From Lampropedia aestuarii (GTDB taxonomy: Bacteria; Pseudomonadota; Gammaproteobacteria; Burkholderiales; Burkholderiaceae_C): 64,000 nt of DNA. Every line of letters starts with the position of its first letter. The first letter of the stretch is position 1. Where the stretch lies: positions 1 to 64,000 of the forward strand of contig NZ_SSWX01000019.1 of the NCBI RefSeq assembly GCF_004803635.1. Reading direction: 5' to 3'. The notes beneath the pieces were generated by a model, which saw only the letters and a list, made by a program, of their open reading frames with translations, made no database searches and was not told the DNA's origin. Of this stretch, positions 35,627-45,853 are shown in pieces. The position numbers were made by a program, and so were the translations under genes.

Positions 35627-36340
35627 TTACTTGGCTGCACCAAAGCTGGCTGAACTTGGATTGGCCGTAAAGCGGTACCCCACGCCACGCACCGTCTCCA
35701 CCATATTGCCGGCCTCGGTCAAGGCTTCACGCAAACGCTTGATATGCACATCCACCGTACGCTCTTCAATGAATACATGGTCACCCCAGACCTTGTCGAG
35801 CAGTGAGGAGCGGCTGTGCACGCGCTCAGGATGCTGCATCAAAAAGTTCAGTAATTTGAACTCGGTCGGCCCCATCTTCAACGGGTTACCCGCCAGCAAG
35901 ACCCGGTGCGCCGACGTGTCCAAATGCAGGCTACCAATTTGCACCGCCTCACCGGCTTGCTCAGGTGCGCGGCGTCTGAGCACCGCGCGGATACGGGCTA
36001 GCAACTCCTGGATAGAGAATGGCTTGGTCAAATAGTCATCGGCACCGGCATCCAGTCCTGCAACCTTGTCGGGCTCATCGCCACGGGCAGTCAGCATCAG
36101 AATAGGAATGGCTTTGGTGCGAGACTGGCTACGCCATTTACGCGCCAGCGCCAAGCCACTTTGGCCGGGCAGCATCCAGTCGAGCAAAATCACGTCTGGA
36201 AGAATGTGGTCCAGCTCACGCTGGGCTGCATCGCCATCCTCTACGCACACAGGATCATAGCCGTAGTGGCGCAAGTTGATGGAGATCAGCTCACTAATCC
36301 CCTCTTCATCTTCCACCACCAATACGCGCGGTCCACTCAT
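35627..36340 (-). CDS. phoB: Phosphate response regulator PhoB
   Basis: A 237-residue OmpR-class regulator that activates Pho-regulon promoters when phosphorylated. The receiver domain has acidic residues at 10-12, phosphoacceptor D54 (LLDWMLPG) and K106 (LTKPF). The C-terminal winged-helix domain ends with VRGVGYRF. The ATG at 36340 is preferred; a GTG at 36352 is possible. AAGGAGT lies about 11 bases before it. The cognate kinase gene phoR does not follow: a terminator and ung come next. Its phosphodonor must be encoded elsewhere. Confidence 0.95.
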   Translation of the reverse strand: MSGPRVLVVEDEEGISELISINLRHYGYDPVCVEDGDAAQRELDHILPDVILLDWMLPGQSGLALARKWRSQSRTKAIPILMLTARGDEPDKVAGLDAGADDYLTKPFSIQELLARIRAVLRRRAPEQAGEAVQIGSLHLDTSAHRVLLAGNPLKMGPTEFKLLNFLMQHPERVHSRSSLLDKVWGDHVFIEERTVDVHIKRLREALTEAGNMVETVRGVGYRFTANPSSASFGAAK

Positions 36341-36355
36341 GGTTCTTTGCACTCC

Positions 36356-37057
36356 TTACTTCAATGCCGATTCGACGTTTTCTACCGAGGTGTGACGAAC
36401 GTCTTTGCCTTTGACCATAAACACAATCAGTTCGGCCAGGTTTTTGGCATGGTCGCCAATGCGTTCAATCGATTTGGCCAAGAACAGCAAGTCCATGCTG
36501 ATGGAGATTTTGCGAGGATCTTCCATCATGTAGGTCACCAACTTGCGGATGTAGCCTTCGTATTCACGGTCGATCACATCGTCTTGCTTGAGGATGTCAA
36601 CCACATTGGTGATATCACGACGGGCGAATGCATCCAAGGCACGGCGCAGTTGATTGGCAACCAACTCACCAGCGAACTTCAGATCGCGAATTGGCAGGTT
36701 GTGTGGCGCACTGGTCTCAATGATGTTCTTGATAATGCGGCCACTTTTGCTGGCTTCATCACCAATACGCTCAAGATCTGCCGTGGCTTTTGAGATCGCA
36801 ATCAACAGACGCAAATCTTTAGCCGTAGGCTGGCGCGTTGCGATCACGGTAGAGATCTCCGCGTCCAGCTCCACATCCAGTGCGTTGACGCGCACTTCCA
36901 AGCGCTCAATCAAGTCAACCGCATGGCTGTCCAGATTGGTTAAGGCGTCAATCGCGTATTTGATTTGCGACTCCACCAAGCCCCCCATTTCCATGATCAA
37001 GGAGGAGATCGAATTCAGTTCTGCTTCGAACTGGGATGATGAATGGATATCAGTCAT
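36356..37057 (-). CDS. phoU: Phosphate signalling protein PhoU
   Basis: A 233-residue all-helical PhoU protein with two repeats of a three-helix bundle. The metal-binding E/DxxxD-type motifs are visible as RIGDEASKSGR and RIGDHAKNLAE. PhoU couples PstSCAB activity to the PhoR-PhoB pathway and represses it when phosphate is high. It sits between pstB (19-bp gap) and phoB (15-bp gap) in the pst-pho operon. Confidence 0.95.
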   Translation of the reverse strand: MTDIHSSSQFEAELNSISSLIMEMGGLVESQIKYAIDALTNLDSHAVDLIERLEVRVNALDVELDAEISTVIATRQPTAKDLRLLIAISKATADLERIGDEASKSGRIIKNIIETSAPHNLPIRDLKFAGELVANQLRRALDAFARRDITNVVDILKQDDVIDREYEGYIRKLVTYMMEDPRKISISMDLLFLAKSIERIGDHAKNLAELIVFMVKGKDVRHTSVENVESALK

Positions 37058-37076
37058 GTCGTTAGCCTTCCCAAAA

Positions 37077-37859
37077 TCAACCGAATCGGCCAGTGATGTA
37101 GTCTTCCGTTTCTTTGCGCTGCGGCTTGACGAACAGCTCTTTGGTTGGACCGAATTCCATCAGATCACCCAGGTACATGTAAGCGGTGTAATCGCTGCAA
37201 CGTGCGGCTTGCTGCATGTTGTGGGTTACGATCACAACCGTGTATTCGTCTTTGAGCTCTTCAATCAGCTCTTCAATCTTGCTGGTAGACAATGGGTCCA
37301 GGGCCGAGCAAGGCTCATCGAGCAGCAGTACCTCAGGCATCAGTGCAATTCCGCGGGCGATACACAGTCGTTGCTGCTGACCGCCGGAGAGTCCTGAGCC
37401 ATTTTGCTGCAGCTTATCCTTGACCTCGTTCCACAACGCGGCTTTGCGCAGCGCGCTTTCAACACGGTCGTCCATTTCTGATTTGGACAGGTTTTCAAAC
37501 AAGCGCACACCGAATGCGACGTTGTCATAAACTGACATCGGGAATGGCGTGGGCTTTTGGAACACCATGCCAACGCGGGCGCGCACCAAGGCTACGTCAA
37601 GGTTTTTGGACAGCAAATTATTGCCATCGAGCATGATTTGGCCTTCTGCACGCTGCTCTGGGTAGAGTTCAAACATGCGGTTGAAGGTGCGCAGCAACGT
37701 CGATTTGCCACAACCCGATGGGCCGATAAAGGCGGTGACTTTCTTTTCCGGAATGTCCATCGAAATGTTTTTCAATGCATGGAACTTGCCGTAATAAAAA
37801 TTCAAATCCTTGACCGCAATCTTTGCTGGCTCTTGGGGTTTGATCATTGCTGTAGTCAT
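37077..37859 (-). CDS. pstB: Phosphate ABC transporter ATPase PstB
   Basis: A 260-residue ATPase of the high-affinity phosphate importer. Walker [10 protein letters not shown], the Q-loop [11 protein letters not shown] (typical of PstB), the signature LSGGQQQRL, Walker [13 protein letters not shown] and switch His in IVTHNMQQA are all present. It energises PstA/PstC. It lies 58 bp downstream of pstA in the operon. Confidence 0.97.
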   Translation of the reverse strand: MTTAMIKPQEPAKIAVKDLNFYYGKFHALKNISMDIPEKKVTAFIGPSGCGKSTLLRTFNRMFELYPEQRAEGQIMLDGNNLLSKNLDVALVRARVGMVFQKPTPFPMSVYDNVAFGVRLFENLSKSEMDDRVESALRKAALWNEVKDKLQQNGSGLSGGQQQRLCIARGIALMPEVLLLDEPCSALDPLSTSKIEELIEELKDEYTVVIVTHNMQQAARCSDYTAYMYLGDLMEFGPTKELFVKPQRKETEDYITGRFG

Positions 37860-37917
37860 AGATGCAATTCCTTTTGAGTGGGCAGGCTGCGCTCAGCTGG
37901 AGCCTGCCAAGCACTGG

Positions 37918-38805
37918 TTATTTTTGACGTGTGAAGAAACGAGCCAAGATGTTCAAAGCCAGCACTGCCATCGTGATGATGAACACACCAGCCCATGCCA
38001 GGTCTTGCCAATTTTCGTAAGGGCTCATTGCAAACTGGAAAATCACGACTGGCAAGCTCGCCATTGGCTGCGACAGGTCAGTACTCCAGAACTGGTTATT
38101 CAGTGAAGTGAACAGCAGCGGCGCGGTTTCGCCGGAAATACGAGCAACAGCCAGCAAAATACCAGTGATTACGCCGGACTTAGCGGCGCGCAAGGTCACC
38201 ATGGAGATCACCTTCCACTTTGGCGTACCCAGCGCGTAGGCCGCCTCACGCAATCCGTTGGGCACCAGCATCAACATGTTCTCAGTGGTGCGCAGGACAA
38301 CCGGCACCACAATCAAAGCCAGCGCGGCGACACCAGCGTAGCCTGAGAAGCTCTTGAACTGGGCAACGATGATTGCGTAGACAAACAAACCAATCACGAT
38401 ACTTGGTGCGGAGAGCAAAATGTCATTCACAAACCGTGTGACAGATGCCAACCACCCTTTGGGATTGAACTCAGCCAAGCTGATACCGGCCAAAATGCCA
38501 ATCGGGGTAGCCACAAAAGTGGCCAAGAGCACCATGATGAACGAGCCATACAAGGCGTTGGCCAAACCACCCGCATCATTAGGCGCCGGTGTGGATTCCG
38601 TAAACAGCGTGGCGCTCAAGCCACCAATGCCCAAGCGAATCGTTTCGCCCAAAATCCACAGCAGCCAAAACACCCCAAATGCCATGGCGAACAAAGACAA
38701 ACCAATCGCAATGGCATTGATGCGCTTGCGTTTATGGAAGCGCGCCAGACGGTCGGCCTCAGTGCCTTTGGCCACAAAAGGTTTAATCAGTGCTGGTTGG
38801 CTCAT
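37918..38805 (-). CDS. pstA: Phosphate ABC transporter permease PstA
   Basis: A 295-residue inner-membrane permease with six helices. The PstA family EAA-like loop is [23 protein letters not shown]. Its ATG overlaps the pstC stop codon by four bases, so the two permeases are co-translated, consistent with their heterodimer. Confidence 0.96.
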   Translation of the reverse strand: MSQPALIKPFVAKGTEADRLARFHKRKRINAIAIGLSLFAMAFGVFWLLWILGETIRLGIGGLSATLFTESTPAPNDAGGLANALYGSFIMVLLATFVATPIGILAGISLAEFNPKGWLASVTRFVNDILLSAPSIVIGLFVYAIIVAQFKSFSGYAGVAALALIVVPVVLRTTENMLMLVPNGLREAAYALGTPKWKVISMVTLRAAKSGVITGILLAVARISGETAPLLFTSLNNQFWSTDLSQPMASLPVVIFQFAMSPYENWQDLAWAGVFIITMAVLALNILARFFTRQK

Positions 38806-39836
38806 GATTTTTTCCCTTCATTTTTCTGCAAGCGCAGCAACATCAATTTGGACAAGCTCAAGACAATGAAGGTGATAAAGAACAGCAACATGCCCAGGTA
38901 GAACAACGAAGACTGGTGCAGGCCCTCACCCGCTTCGGCAAATTCGTTGGCCAAGGTGGCGGTAATACTGGTGGCTGGTGAGAACAACGAAGTAGACAAC
39001 TGCGCCACGTTACCAATGACAAAGGTCACTGCCATGGTCTCACCCAAGGCACGCCCCAGACCCAGCATGATGCCTCCGACCACACCGGCTTTGGTGTAGG
39101 GCAGCACCACTTTCCACATCACCTCCCAGGTGGTTGAACCCAGGCCATAGGCGGACTCTTTGAGCAGCGCGGGCGTAACATCAAATACATCACGCATCAC
39201 AGAGGCGATGTAAGGAATGATCATGATGGCCAAGATAATGCCAGCAGGCAAAACACCGATACCCATTGGCACACCACTGACCAAGGCACCTAAAATTGGC
39301 ACATTGCCGAAAATGGCTTGCAGAGGTTGCTGGAAATATTTCACCAGAATCGGGCCAAACACCATCAAGCCCCACATGCCGTACACAATCGATGGTACGG
39401 CAGCGAGCAATTCAATCGCAGTGCCCAGTGGGCGTTTGAGCCAAGGCGGCGCCAGCTCGGTCAAAAACAAAGCAATGCCAAAGCTGACTGGAACAGCAAT
39501 CAGCAAGGCGATGACGGAAGTGGCCAGCGTGCCATAAATCATGGCAAGACCACCAAAGTCTTCCATCACGGGATCCCATTCAGGATTGAAGATAAAACCA
39601 ACCCCAAACTCTTTAATTGCAGGCCATGCCGAGATCAGCAACGACAGCATGATCCCCAGCAAGAGCAGCAGCGTCAAAATTGCCGCTCCTTGTGCCAAGA
39701 CACCAAAAACGAGGTCTGGCAGCTTATTGATTTTTCGCTCAGGGGGCGTTTGCCTCCCTCCGCTTTTACCGACCACCGAGGCGGCCTGTTTCTTGGACGC
39801 GTTCACAGTGGAGTGCACAGTCATGGCATCAGACAC
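38802..39836 (-). CDS. pstC: Phosphate ABC transporter permease PstC
   Basis: A 344-residue permease that pairs with PstA to form the phosphate channel. A 35-residue cytoplasmic N-terminus ([12 protein letters not shown]) precedes the first helix. The EAA-like loop is [22 protein letters not shown]. It follows pstS by a 263-bp gap that holds a strong hairpin, which probably reduces its expression relative to pstS. Confidence 0.96.
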   Translation of the reverse strand: MSDAMTVHSTVNASKKQAASVVGKSGGRQTPPERKINKLPDLVFGVLAQGAAILTLLLLLGIMLSLLISAWPAIKEFGVGFIFNPEWDPVMEDFGGLAMIYGTLATSVIALLIAVPVSFGIALFLTELAPPWLKRPLGTAIELLAAVPSIVYGMWGLMVFGPILVKYFQQPLQAIFGNVPILGALVSGVPMGIGVLPAGIILAIMIIPYIASVMRDVFDVTPALLKESAYGLGSTTWEVMWKVVLPYTKAGVVGGIMLGLGRALGETMAVTFVIGNVAQLSTSLFSPATSITATLANEFAEAGEGLHQSSLFYLGMLLFFITFIVLSLSKLMLLRLQKNEGKKS

Positions 39837-40029
39837 AAGAATTCCTTTTAATAATCACAACGGACCAAGACCAGAGCTCGGCCATTTCCATCGCTTGCTA
39901 TTGCCCCACTAAAAACCAGAAGGACGATCTCACCCTCTATTGTGATGAGTGCGACCCACTTTTCTATCAAAAACCTGCTTTTTTTCTACGCGAGAGTTAG
40001 TCGAGAGATACACATGAAACCCAGAATCA

Positions 40030-40057
40030 GGCGCTCGCCTTGCACAAGGCGAGCGCC
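40030..40057 (-). terminator. Hairpin between pstS and pstC
   Basis: A perfect 12-bp GC-rich stem, GGCGCTCGCCTT / AAGGCGAGCGCC, with a 4-base loop. It lies about 40 bp beyond the pstS stop codon and has no long T-run. It therefore looks like an mRNA-stabilising or attenuating hairpin that lets pstS be made in excess over pstCAB. Confidence 0.75.
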
Positions 40058-40099
40058 AGTGTCTCTCTCAACCAAAGTTCAGTCTCTCAGGCCAGTGGC

Positions 40100-41140
40100 T
40101 TATTTCCAGCTGATGGCTTTACCAGAGGCGTCTTTAATGTCATCAGTCCACTCTTTGCGAATCATGTCTTTGACGCTTTGTGGCAACGCTACGTAGTCCA
40201 GGTCAGACGCGGTTTTGTCGCCGTTGGCGTAGGCCCAGTCAAAAAACTTCAATGCAGCAGCAGCTTTGTCTGCATTGTCTTGCTTGGCATGCATCAGGAT
40301 ATAAGTCGTCGTCGTGATGGGCCATGCTGCTGCGCCAGGCTTGTTGTTCAGGATTTGGTAGAAGCTGTTTTCCCAATCTGCACCAGCTGCTGCCGCTTTG
40401 AAGGACTCTTCGCTAGGATGGACAAATTGCCCATCCTTGTTTTGCATTTGTGCATAGGAAATTTTGTTTTGCTTGGCGTATGCGTATTCCACGTAGCCAA
40501 TCGAGCTTGGCAGGCGGCTCACGAAAGCAGCAACGCCTTCATTGCCTTTACCACCAGCACCTGTAGGCCATTTGACTGCAGTGCCTTCGCCGACTTCTTT
40601 TTGCCACTCAGCACTCACTTGGCTCAAGTAGTTAGTGAAACCGAAGGTGGTGCCAGAGCCGTCTGCGCGGCGCACCACAGCGATCAAGTCGTTTGGCAGG
40701 TTGACACCTGGGTTGATGGCTTTAATGGCCTCGTCGTCCCAGTTGGTGATCTTGCCCAGGTAGATATTGGCCAGCACCTCGCCGCTCAAACGCAGCTGAC
40801 CTGGCTCAATGCCGCTGATGTTGACCACAGGAACAATACCGCCGACCACAGTTGGGAACTGGACCAAGCCTTTTTCTTGCAAAGCTTCGTCTTTCAAAGG
40901 CGCATCAGAAGCACCAAAATCTACCGTTTTGGCTTCGATTTGGCGCAAACCAGCACCGGAGCCCACCGATTGGTAATTGATACGTACATTGGTTGCCTTG
41001 TTGTAATCAGCAGCCCATTTCGAGTACAGCGGTGCAGGGAAGCTAGCACCAGCGCCGTTCACATCCTGCGCCATTGCAGAAGAAGCAGCGGCAAAAGCCA
41101 TCACGGAAGCGGCAACAGCACGGAAAACAAACTTGTTCAT
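40100..41140 (-). CDS. pstS: Phosphate-binding protein PstS
   Basis: A 346-residue periplasmic phosphate receptor. It has a signal peptide cut after ASSAMA, then DVNGAGASFPAPLYSKWA. Phosphate-binding residues fall in SVGSGAGLRQI, DFGASDAPL and RRADGSGTTFGFTNYL. It delivers phosphate to PstCA. It is the first gene of the pst-pho operon, downstream of a clear Pho box. Confidence 0.97.
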   Translation of the reverse strand: MNKFVFRAVAASVMAFAAASSAMAQDVNGAGASFPAPLYSKWAADYNKATNVRINYQSVGSGAGLRQIEAKTVDFGASDAPLKDEALQEKGLVQFPTVVGGIVPVVNISGIEPGQLRLSGEVLANIYLGKITNWDDEAIKAINPGVNLPNDLIAVVRRADGSGTTFGFTNYLSQVSAEWQKEVGEGTAVKWPTGAGGKGNEGVAAFVSRLPSSIGYVEYAYAKQNKISYAQMQNKDGQFVHPSEESFKAAAAGADWENSFYQILNNKPGAAAWPITTTTYILMHAKQDNADKAAAALKFFDWAYANGDKTASDLDYVALPQSVKDMIRKEWTDDIKDASGKAISWK

Positions 41141-41195
41141 CGAGATCCTCTTTCAGGTTGGTCAAGTAAGACAGTCGTGAATGTAAGAATGTTTT

Positions 41196-41225
41196 ATGAC
41201 ATCAATATGACAGTCATTGTGACAA
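41196..41225 (-). promoter_or_regulatory. Pho box (PhoB operator) upstream of pstS
   Basis: On the minus strand three direct repeats, TTGTCAC, CTGTCAT and ATGTCAT, are spaced 12 and 11 bases apart with AT-rich spacers. This is the PhoB-binding arrangement (consensus CTGTCAT in 11-bp tandem). The box ends about 56 bp upstream of the pstS start codon. Confidence 0.85.
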
Positions 41226-41233
41226 TTTTGTCA
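41220..41233. promoter_or_regulatory. Palindrome adjoining the Pho box
   Basis: TGACAA-TT-TTGTCA is a perfect palindrome overlapping the distal Pho repeat. It may be an additional inverted half-site for PhoB or another regulator's operator. The remaining sequence up to the transporter gene at 41487 shows no gene. Confidence 0.45.
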
Positions 41234-41486
41234 TTTCGCACTAACATCTTCGTCTCTTTGGCTTCATCGCCTTTAAAAGCTAAGCTATTTGTTAAAAAAT
41301 CATCCCCTGCACACCACCAGACTGCTGATTTCAAAAGCAACACACACGTTGTGTTTCCTTATGCATTGATGCACTGCTGCACGGCCACCGTAATCAGGCT
41401 GCGAGCGCTTTAAGGGACAGGTTGGTCTGCACAGTCAGCTGAAAACAGGGACAATCGAAACTTTGCATTCATCACCCCGGGTTCTC

Positions 41487-42473
41487 ATGGCCGCCATTCG
41501 CAGTTTACGTTCGCTACTTGATCCATTCACCATGACGCTGCTGGCGGTTGTCTTGCTGGCTTCGTTACTGCCTGCGCAAGGCCAGATTGCCACAGGCTTT
41601 GAATGGTTGACAACAGCAGCCATTGCCCTGCTTTTTTTCATGCATGGCGCCAAACTCTCACGCGATGAAATTGTGCGCGGCATTACGCACTGGCGGCTGC
41701 ATGCCATCGTATTTGGCTGCACATTTGTCTTCTTCCCTCTTCTAGGCGTCGCCCTCAAACCCGTGGTCGCGCCATTGGTTGGCGATGGCCTGTACTACGG
41801 CATTTTGTACATGTGTGCGCTGCCCGCGACGGTACAGTCAGCCATTGCCTTTACTTCTTTGGCTCGCGGCAATATTCCGGCCGCTATTTGTAGCGCCGCA
41901 GCCTCCAGCCTCATTGGCATTTTCATCACACCTTTGCTGGTCATTTGGCTACTGGGCGCAGAAGGCGATCAGACCGCGCATACGCTGGACGCCATTCAAA
42001 AAATCATTGTGCAATTGCTGCTGCCCTTCATCGCCGGTCAAATTGCCAGGCGCTGGATTGCCGGTTGGATGAAACGCAACAGCCACTGGCTCAAGCACGT
42101 AGACCGCTCCTCCATCGTATTGGTTGTCTATACGGCGTTTAGCGAAGCAGTAAACCAAGGGCTGTGGACCCAGGTCCCACTCAAAAATCTGTTGGCTCTG
42201 GTGGCAGTGTGCTGTGTGTTGCTGGCGATTGTCCTAGTGGCCATCTGGTATGCAGCCAAGCTGATGGGCTTTGACCTGGAAGACCGCATCACCATCTTGT
42301 TTGCAGGCTCCAAGAAAAGTCTCGCAACCGGTGTGCCAATGGCCCAGGTGCTATTTTCCAGCGCCAGCCTGGGCGTGATGCTGCTTCCCATCATGATCTT
42401 TCACCAGATCCAGTTGATGGTTTGCGCCGTGTTGGCCCAGAAATTCGCTGAGCGCCCCCAGCAACACGATTGA
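41487..42473 (+). CDS. SBF-like transporter (bile acid:sodium symporter family)
   Basis: A 328-residue membrane protein with about ten helices of the SBF-like/YfeH type. Landmarks are FEWLTTAAIALLFFMHGAKL in helix 2, MCALPATVQSAIAFTSLARGN in helix 4 and the second-half FAGSKKSLATGVPMA. Members carry organic anions with sodium, but the substrate of this subfamily is unknown. The frame opens at 41463; the ATG at 41487 better matches the family start. It is divergent from pstS. Confidence 0.85.
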   Translation: MAAIRSLRSLLDPFTMTLLAVVLLASLLPAQGQIATGFEWLTTAAIALLFFMHGAKLSRDEIVRGITHWRLHAIVFGCTFVFFPLLGVALKPVVAPLVGDGLYYGILYMCALPATVQSAIAFTSLARGNIPAAICSAAASSLIGIFITPLLVIWLLGAEGDQTAHTLDAIQKIIVQLLLPFIAGQIARRWIAGWMKRNSHWLKHVDRSSIVLVVYTAFSEAVNQGLWTQVPLKNLLALVAVCCVLLAIVLVAIWYAAKLMGFDLEDRITILFAGSKKSLATGVPMAQVLFSSASLGVMLLPIMIFHQIQLMVCAVLAQKFAERPQQHD

Positions 42474-42745
42474 GTTGCCACAAAACGGCCCTCAAGCTCC
42501 TTGCATCCATAGACTGAACTGACTCCCCGTTGTGGCGATGCAGCACGCCCCAGCAGCCAGGCCTGATACAAGCTGCGCAAGCAGCTTTGCAAAGAGTATC
42601 TGATCAACTGCACCACCTGCACCCATTCAGCCAGTTTGACTGTCGCCAAGGTGCAAGCGTGCTTTTGTTATGGATGCTGGGAACTTCGCTTCAAGCAGCC
42701 TCTCCACCAAGGGCTCACTTAAGCCGTTGATAAACCAGACATTTA
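42474..42745. other. Non-coding stretch before isc promoter
   Basis: About 270 bp after the transporter stop codon with only short frames lacking features. No repeat of the dispersed family and no terminator hairpin was identified. Confidence 0.4.
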
Positions 42746-42780
42746 TTACCCGACAAAAATAATAGGGAATATGCTATAAT
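42746..42780 (+). promoter_or_regulatory. iscR promoter with IscR-type operator
   Basis: A perfect -10 box, TATAAT, lies at 42775-42780, with a weak -35 near 42750-42757. The sequence TTACCCGACAAAAATAATAG, continuing into GGAATA, is an imperfect palindrome like type 1 IscR sites and overlaps the -35. IscR carrying its cluster would repress the operon here. A leader of about 140 nt with a GCCCA-T6-GGGC hairpin precedes iscR. Confidence 0.7.
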
Positions 42781-42927
42781 ACGGGAAAACACTGCATCGC
42801 CCTTGCTTGCAGGCCCATTTTTTGGGCACGCAAGCCCTGAGCGGCGCTAGGTGAGGTCGGCGCCTTTTGCTTCGGCACAACCGTTCAGAAGGTGTTTCTG
42901 TCAATTCACGGAAAAAGGAACCACGCC

Positions 42928-43464
42928 ATGAGATTAACGACTAAAGGCCGCTTTGCTGTCACTGCCATGATTGATTTGGCTTTGCGCGAGGGCAACGGCC
43001 CTGTAACACTTGCGGCCATCAGCCAGCGCCAGCAAATCTCTTTGTCTTATCTAGAACAATTGTTTGGCAAACTGCGTCGCCACCAACTGGTCGAATCCAC
43101 TCGCGGCCCTGGTGGTGGCTATACGCTGGCACGTAAAGCCAACGATATCACAGTCGCGGACATCATCGTCTCGGTTGATGAGCCGATTGATGCTACCCAT
43201 TGCGGCGGCAAGGAAAACTGTCTGGGCGAAGGCGAGCGTTGCATGACGCATGACCTCTGGACGGCACTGAATCAGCGCATGGTTGAATTTTTGGATTCGG
43301 TCACACTGAAAAAATTGGTTGAGGAACAATTGGCCAAAGGCGTTCAGATTGAAGAGCGCAGCCCCGCCAGACGCACCATTTCTTCTGCGCCAGTGGTCAA
43401 ACCCATTCGCGTCAATGCACCCAACTCGGTATTTGCCTTGGGTGGTGTGCTCGCCAAATCCTGA
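42928..43464 (+). CDS. iscR: Iron-sulfur cluster regulator IscR
   Basis: A 178-residue Rrf2-family regulator of the isc operon. The winged helix-turn-helix is in residues 1-60 (SLSYLEQLFGKLRRH, GPGGGY wing). The [2Fe-2S] ligands C92, C98, C105 and H108 are in place. The start MRLTTKGRFAV at 42928 is the universal IscR start, so the open frame from 42892 is not used. The C-terminal 40 residues are a Ser/Pro-rich tail longer than in E. coli. Confidence 0.96.
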   Translation: MRLTTKGRFAVTAMIDLALREGNGPVTLAAISQRQQISLSYLEQLFGKLRRHQLVESTRGPGGGYTLARKANDITVADIIVSVDEPIDATHCGGKENCLGEGERCMTHDLWTALNQRMVEFLDSVTLKKLVEEQLAKGVQIEERSPARRTISSAPVVKPIRVNAPNSVFALGGVLAKS

Positions 43465-43535
43465 TCGCCACTTTAGGCTGCAATACAGTGCGCAACGCCA
43501 CTGTGCCCCTTACCAGTTAGTACAAGAACCCCATC

Positions 43536-44750
43536 ATGACTCCACATTTCCCTATTTACCTCGATTATGGCGCAACTACTCCAGTCGATCCGCGCGTGGT
43601 TGAGGCAATGATTCCTTGGATTGGCGAGCATTTCGGCAATGCCGCTTCGCGCAGCCACGCTTGGGGCTGGGAAGCGGAGGAAGCGATTGAGACTGCGCGC
43701 AAAAACGTCGCCGATCTGATTGGTGCAGACCCTCGCGAAATCGTCTGGACCAGTGGCGCAACTGAATCTGACAACCTGGCCATTAAAGGTGCAGCCCACT
43801 TCTACAAAGGCAAGGGCAAGCACCTGATCACCGTCAAAACCGAGCACAAGGCCGTGCTGGACACCATGCGTGAGCTGGAGCGCCAAGGTTTTGAAGTCAC
43901 CTACCTTGATGTCAAGGACGATGGCCTGCTGGACTTGGCCGTGCTCGAGGCTGCATTCCGCCCAGACACCACTTTGCTGAGCGTGATGGCGGTGAACAAT
44001 GAGATTGGCGTGGTACAGGACCTGGCCACAATTGGCAAAATGTGCCGCGAGCGCGGCATTATTTTCCACGTCGACGCCGCACAAGCTACCGGCAAAATCG
44101 ACATTGACTTGAACACCTTGCCAGTCGATTTGATGAGCTTGGCCTCGCACAAATCCTACGGCCCCAAAGGCATTGGCGCCTTGTACGTGCGTCGCAAGCC
44201 CCGTGTGCGCCTGGAAGCGCAAATGCATGGTGGCGGTCACGAGCGTGGCATGCGCTCAGGCACCTTGGCCACCCACCAAATTGTGGGCATGGGCGAAGCC
44301 TTCCGCATTGCACGCGAAGAAATGGAAAAAGACCGCGCACATGCAGCCCGCCTGCAAAAACGCCTGCTTGATGGCCTGACCGACATGGAGCAAGTGTTCG
44401 TCAATGGTGACATGACACAGCGCGTGCCGCACAACCTGAACATCAGCTTCAACTTTGTTGAAGGCGAATCGCTGATCATGGGTATCAAAGGCATTGCCGT
44501 CTCTTCTGGCTCGGCCTGTACTTCGGCCAGCCTGGAGCCCAGTTATGTATTGCGCGCCCTGGGCCGCAGCGATGAGCTGGCGCACAGCAGCTTGCGCATG
44601 ACCTTTGGCCGCTTCACCACCGATGAAGATGTGGACTACGCGATTCAAACCATTCGTGAGAATGTGATTCGCCTGCGTGAATTGAGCCCGCTGTGGGAAA
44701 TGTACCAAGACGGCGTCGATTTGAGCACCATCCAGTGGGCTGCCCACTAA
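43536..44750 (+). CDS. iscS: Cysteine desulfurase IscS
   Basis: A 404-residue PLP enzyme that takes sulfur from cysteine and passes it to IscU and other acceptors. PLP-Lys206 lies in [11 protein letters not shown] and the mobile-loop Cys328 in [13 protein letters not shown], the same numbers as in E. coli. It follows iscR by 71 bp and is followed after 158 bp by iscU. Confidence 0.98.
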   Translation: MTPHFPIYLDYGATTPVDPRVVEAMIPWIGEHFGNAASRSHAWGWEAEEAIETARKNVADLIGADPREIVWTSGATESDNLAIKGAAHFYKGKGKHLITVKTEHKAVLDTMRELERQGFEVTYLDVKDDGLLDLAVLEAAFRPDTTLLSVMAVNNEIGVVQDLATIGKMCRERGIIFHVDAAQATGKIDIDLNTLPVDLMSLASHKSYGPKGIGALYVRRKPRVRLEAQMHGGGHERGMRSGTLATHQIVGMGEAFRIAREEMEKDRAHAARLQKRLLDGLTDMEQVFVNGDMTQRVPHNLNISFNFVEGESLIMGIKGIAVSSGSACTSASLEPSYVLRALGRSDELAHSSLRMTFGRFTTDEDVDYAIQTIRENVIRLRELSPLWEMYQDGVDLSTIQWAAH

Positions 44751-44908
44751 AAGTGGCATACAGGCCTCGGAGCGATAAGCACCCATGGCCTGAAAGATAC
44801 GGCAAGGGCATTGTCTGCATTGCAGCGGCCCATTGATTTTTGATTGCTGCGACCCCACATGAGCGATACAGCTTGGCAGCATGAACAAGTAAAGAAAAGG
44901 AGCTTGCA

Positions 44909-45307
44909 ATGGCTTACTCAGACAAAGTGATTGACCACTACGAAAACCCCCGCAACGTTGGCTCGTTTGACAAGGGCGACAACTCCGTTGGCACCGGCAT
45001 GGTTGGCGCGCCCGCTTGTGGCGACGTGATGAAGCTGCAAATCAAAGTGAATCCGACAACGGGTGTGATCGAAGACGCACGCTTCAAAACCTATGGTTGT
45101 GGCTCCGCAATTGCGTCCTCGTCGTTGGTGACAGAGTGGGTCAAAGGCAAGACACTGGACGAAGCAGCAGCCTTGAAAAACAGCATCATTGCAGAAGAGC
45201 TGGCCTTGCCACCAGTGAAAGTGCACTGCTCAATCCTGGCAGAAGACGCGATCAAGGCAGCTGTGCAAGATTACCGCGACAAGCAGCCACAAAGCCAGCC
45301 GGCCTAA
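44909..45307 (+). CDS. iscU: Iron-sulfur scaffold protein IscU
   Basis: A 132-residue scaffold on which [2Fe-2S] clusters are built. The three cluster cysteines are C37 (GAPACGD), C64 (YGCGSA) and C107 (HCSIL), with Asp39 aiding release. LPPVK at 100-104 is the HscA recognition motif. AAAGGAG lies seven bases before its ATG. Confidence 0.98.
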   Translation: MAYSDKVIDHYENPRNVGSFDKGDNSVGTGMVGAPACGDVMKLQIKVNPTTGVIEDARFKTYGCGSAIASSSLVTEWVKGKTLDEAAALKNSIIAEELALPPVKVHCSILAEDAIKAAVQDYRDKQPQSQPA

Positions 45308-45421
45308 GCAGGTTCAATCCATTGATTAGCGCCCTGCCCTAAAACCCTCAAGCCCAAGGCAAGTAAACGCATTTGGGCCTGTTTTAGACAGACGCGATGA
45401 TGATTTAAAGGAAATGTCCCT

Positions 45422-45745
45422 ATGGCCATCACATTGACAGAAGCTGCAGCACGGCATGTCACGCGCTATATGAACAAGCGTGGCAAAGGCTTGGGCGTGC
45501 GCTTGGGCGTTAAAACCACAGGCTGTTCCGGCTTGGCGTACAAACTGGAATATGTGGATGAAATACAAGACTTGGACGTGGTGTTTGAAAACCATGGCGT
45601 CAAACTCTTGATTGACCCCAAAAGCTTGGCGTACCTGGACGGCACGGAGTTGGACTTTGTCCGCGAAGGCCTCAATGAAGGCTTCAAGTTCAACAACCCG
45701 AATGAACGCGATCGCTGTGGCTGTGGCGAGAGCTTCCGAATTTAA
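45422..45745 (+). CDS. iscA: Iron-sulfur assembly protein IscA
   Basis: A 107-residue A-type carrier. The conserved cysteines are C35 (TGCSGLAY), C99 and C101 (CGCGESF). It delivers clusters, mainly for [4Fe-4S] targets. It lies in the standard position after iscU, with AAAGGAAA before the start. Confidence 0.97.
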   Translation: MAITLTEAAARHVTRYMNKRGKGLGVRLGVKTTGCSGLAYKLEYVDEIQDLDVVFENHGVKLLIDPKSLAYLDGTELDFVREGLNEGFKFNNPNERDRCGCGESFRI

Positions 45746-45853
45746 TTCGAAGCAACACGTCTTCGCGCTCCATCCGTTTTCGCCCATTTTATGGTTGGCC
45801 GCCTGCCTTTGGGGCGGCCTTGTTTTTTGCATGCACCACAGCCTGGTGCCTTG

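Noticed and set aside
40040-41413. 457-codon plus-strand frame opposite pstS
   Set aside because: PstS is unmistakable on the minus strand; the opposite frame has no motif.
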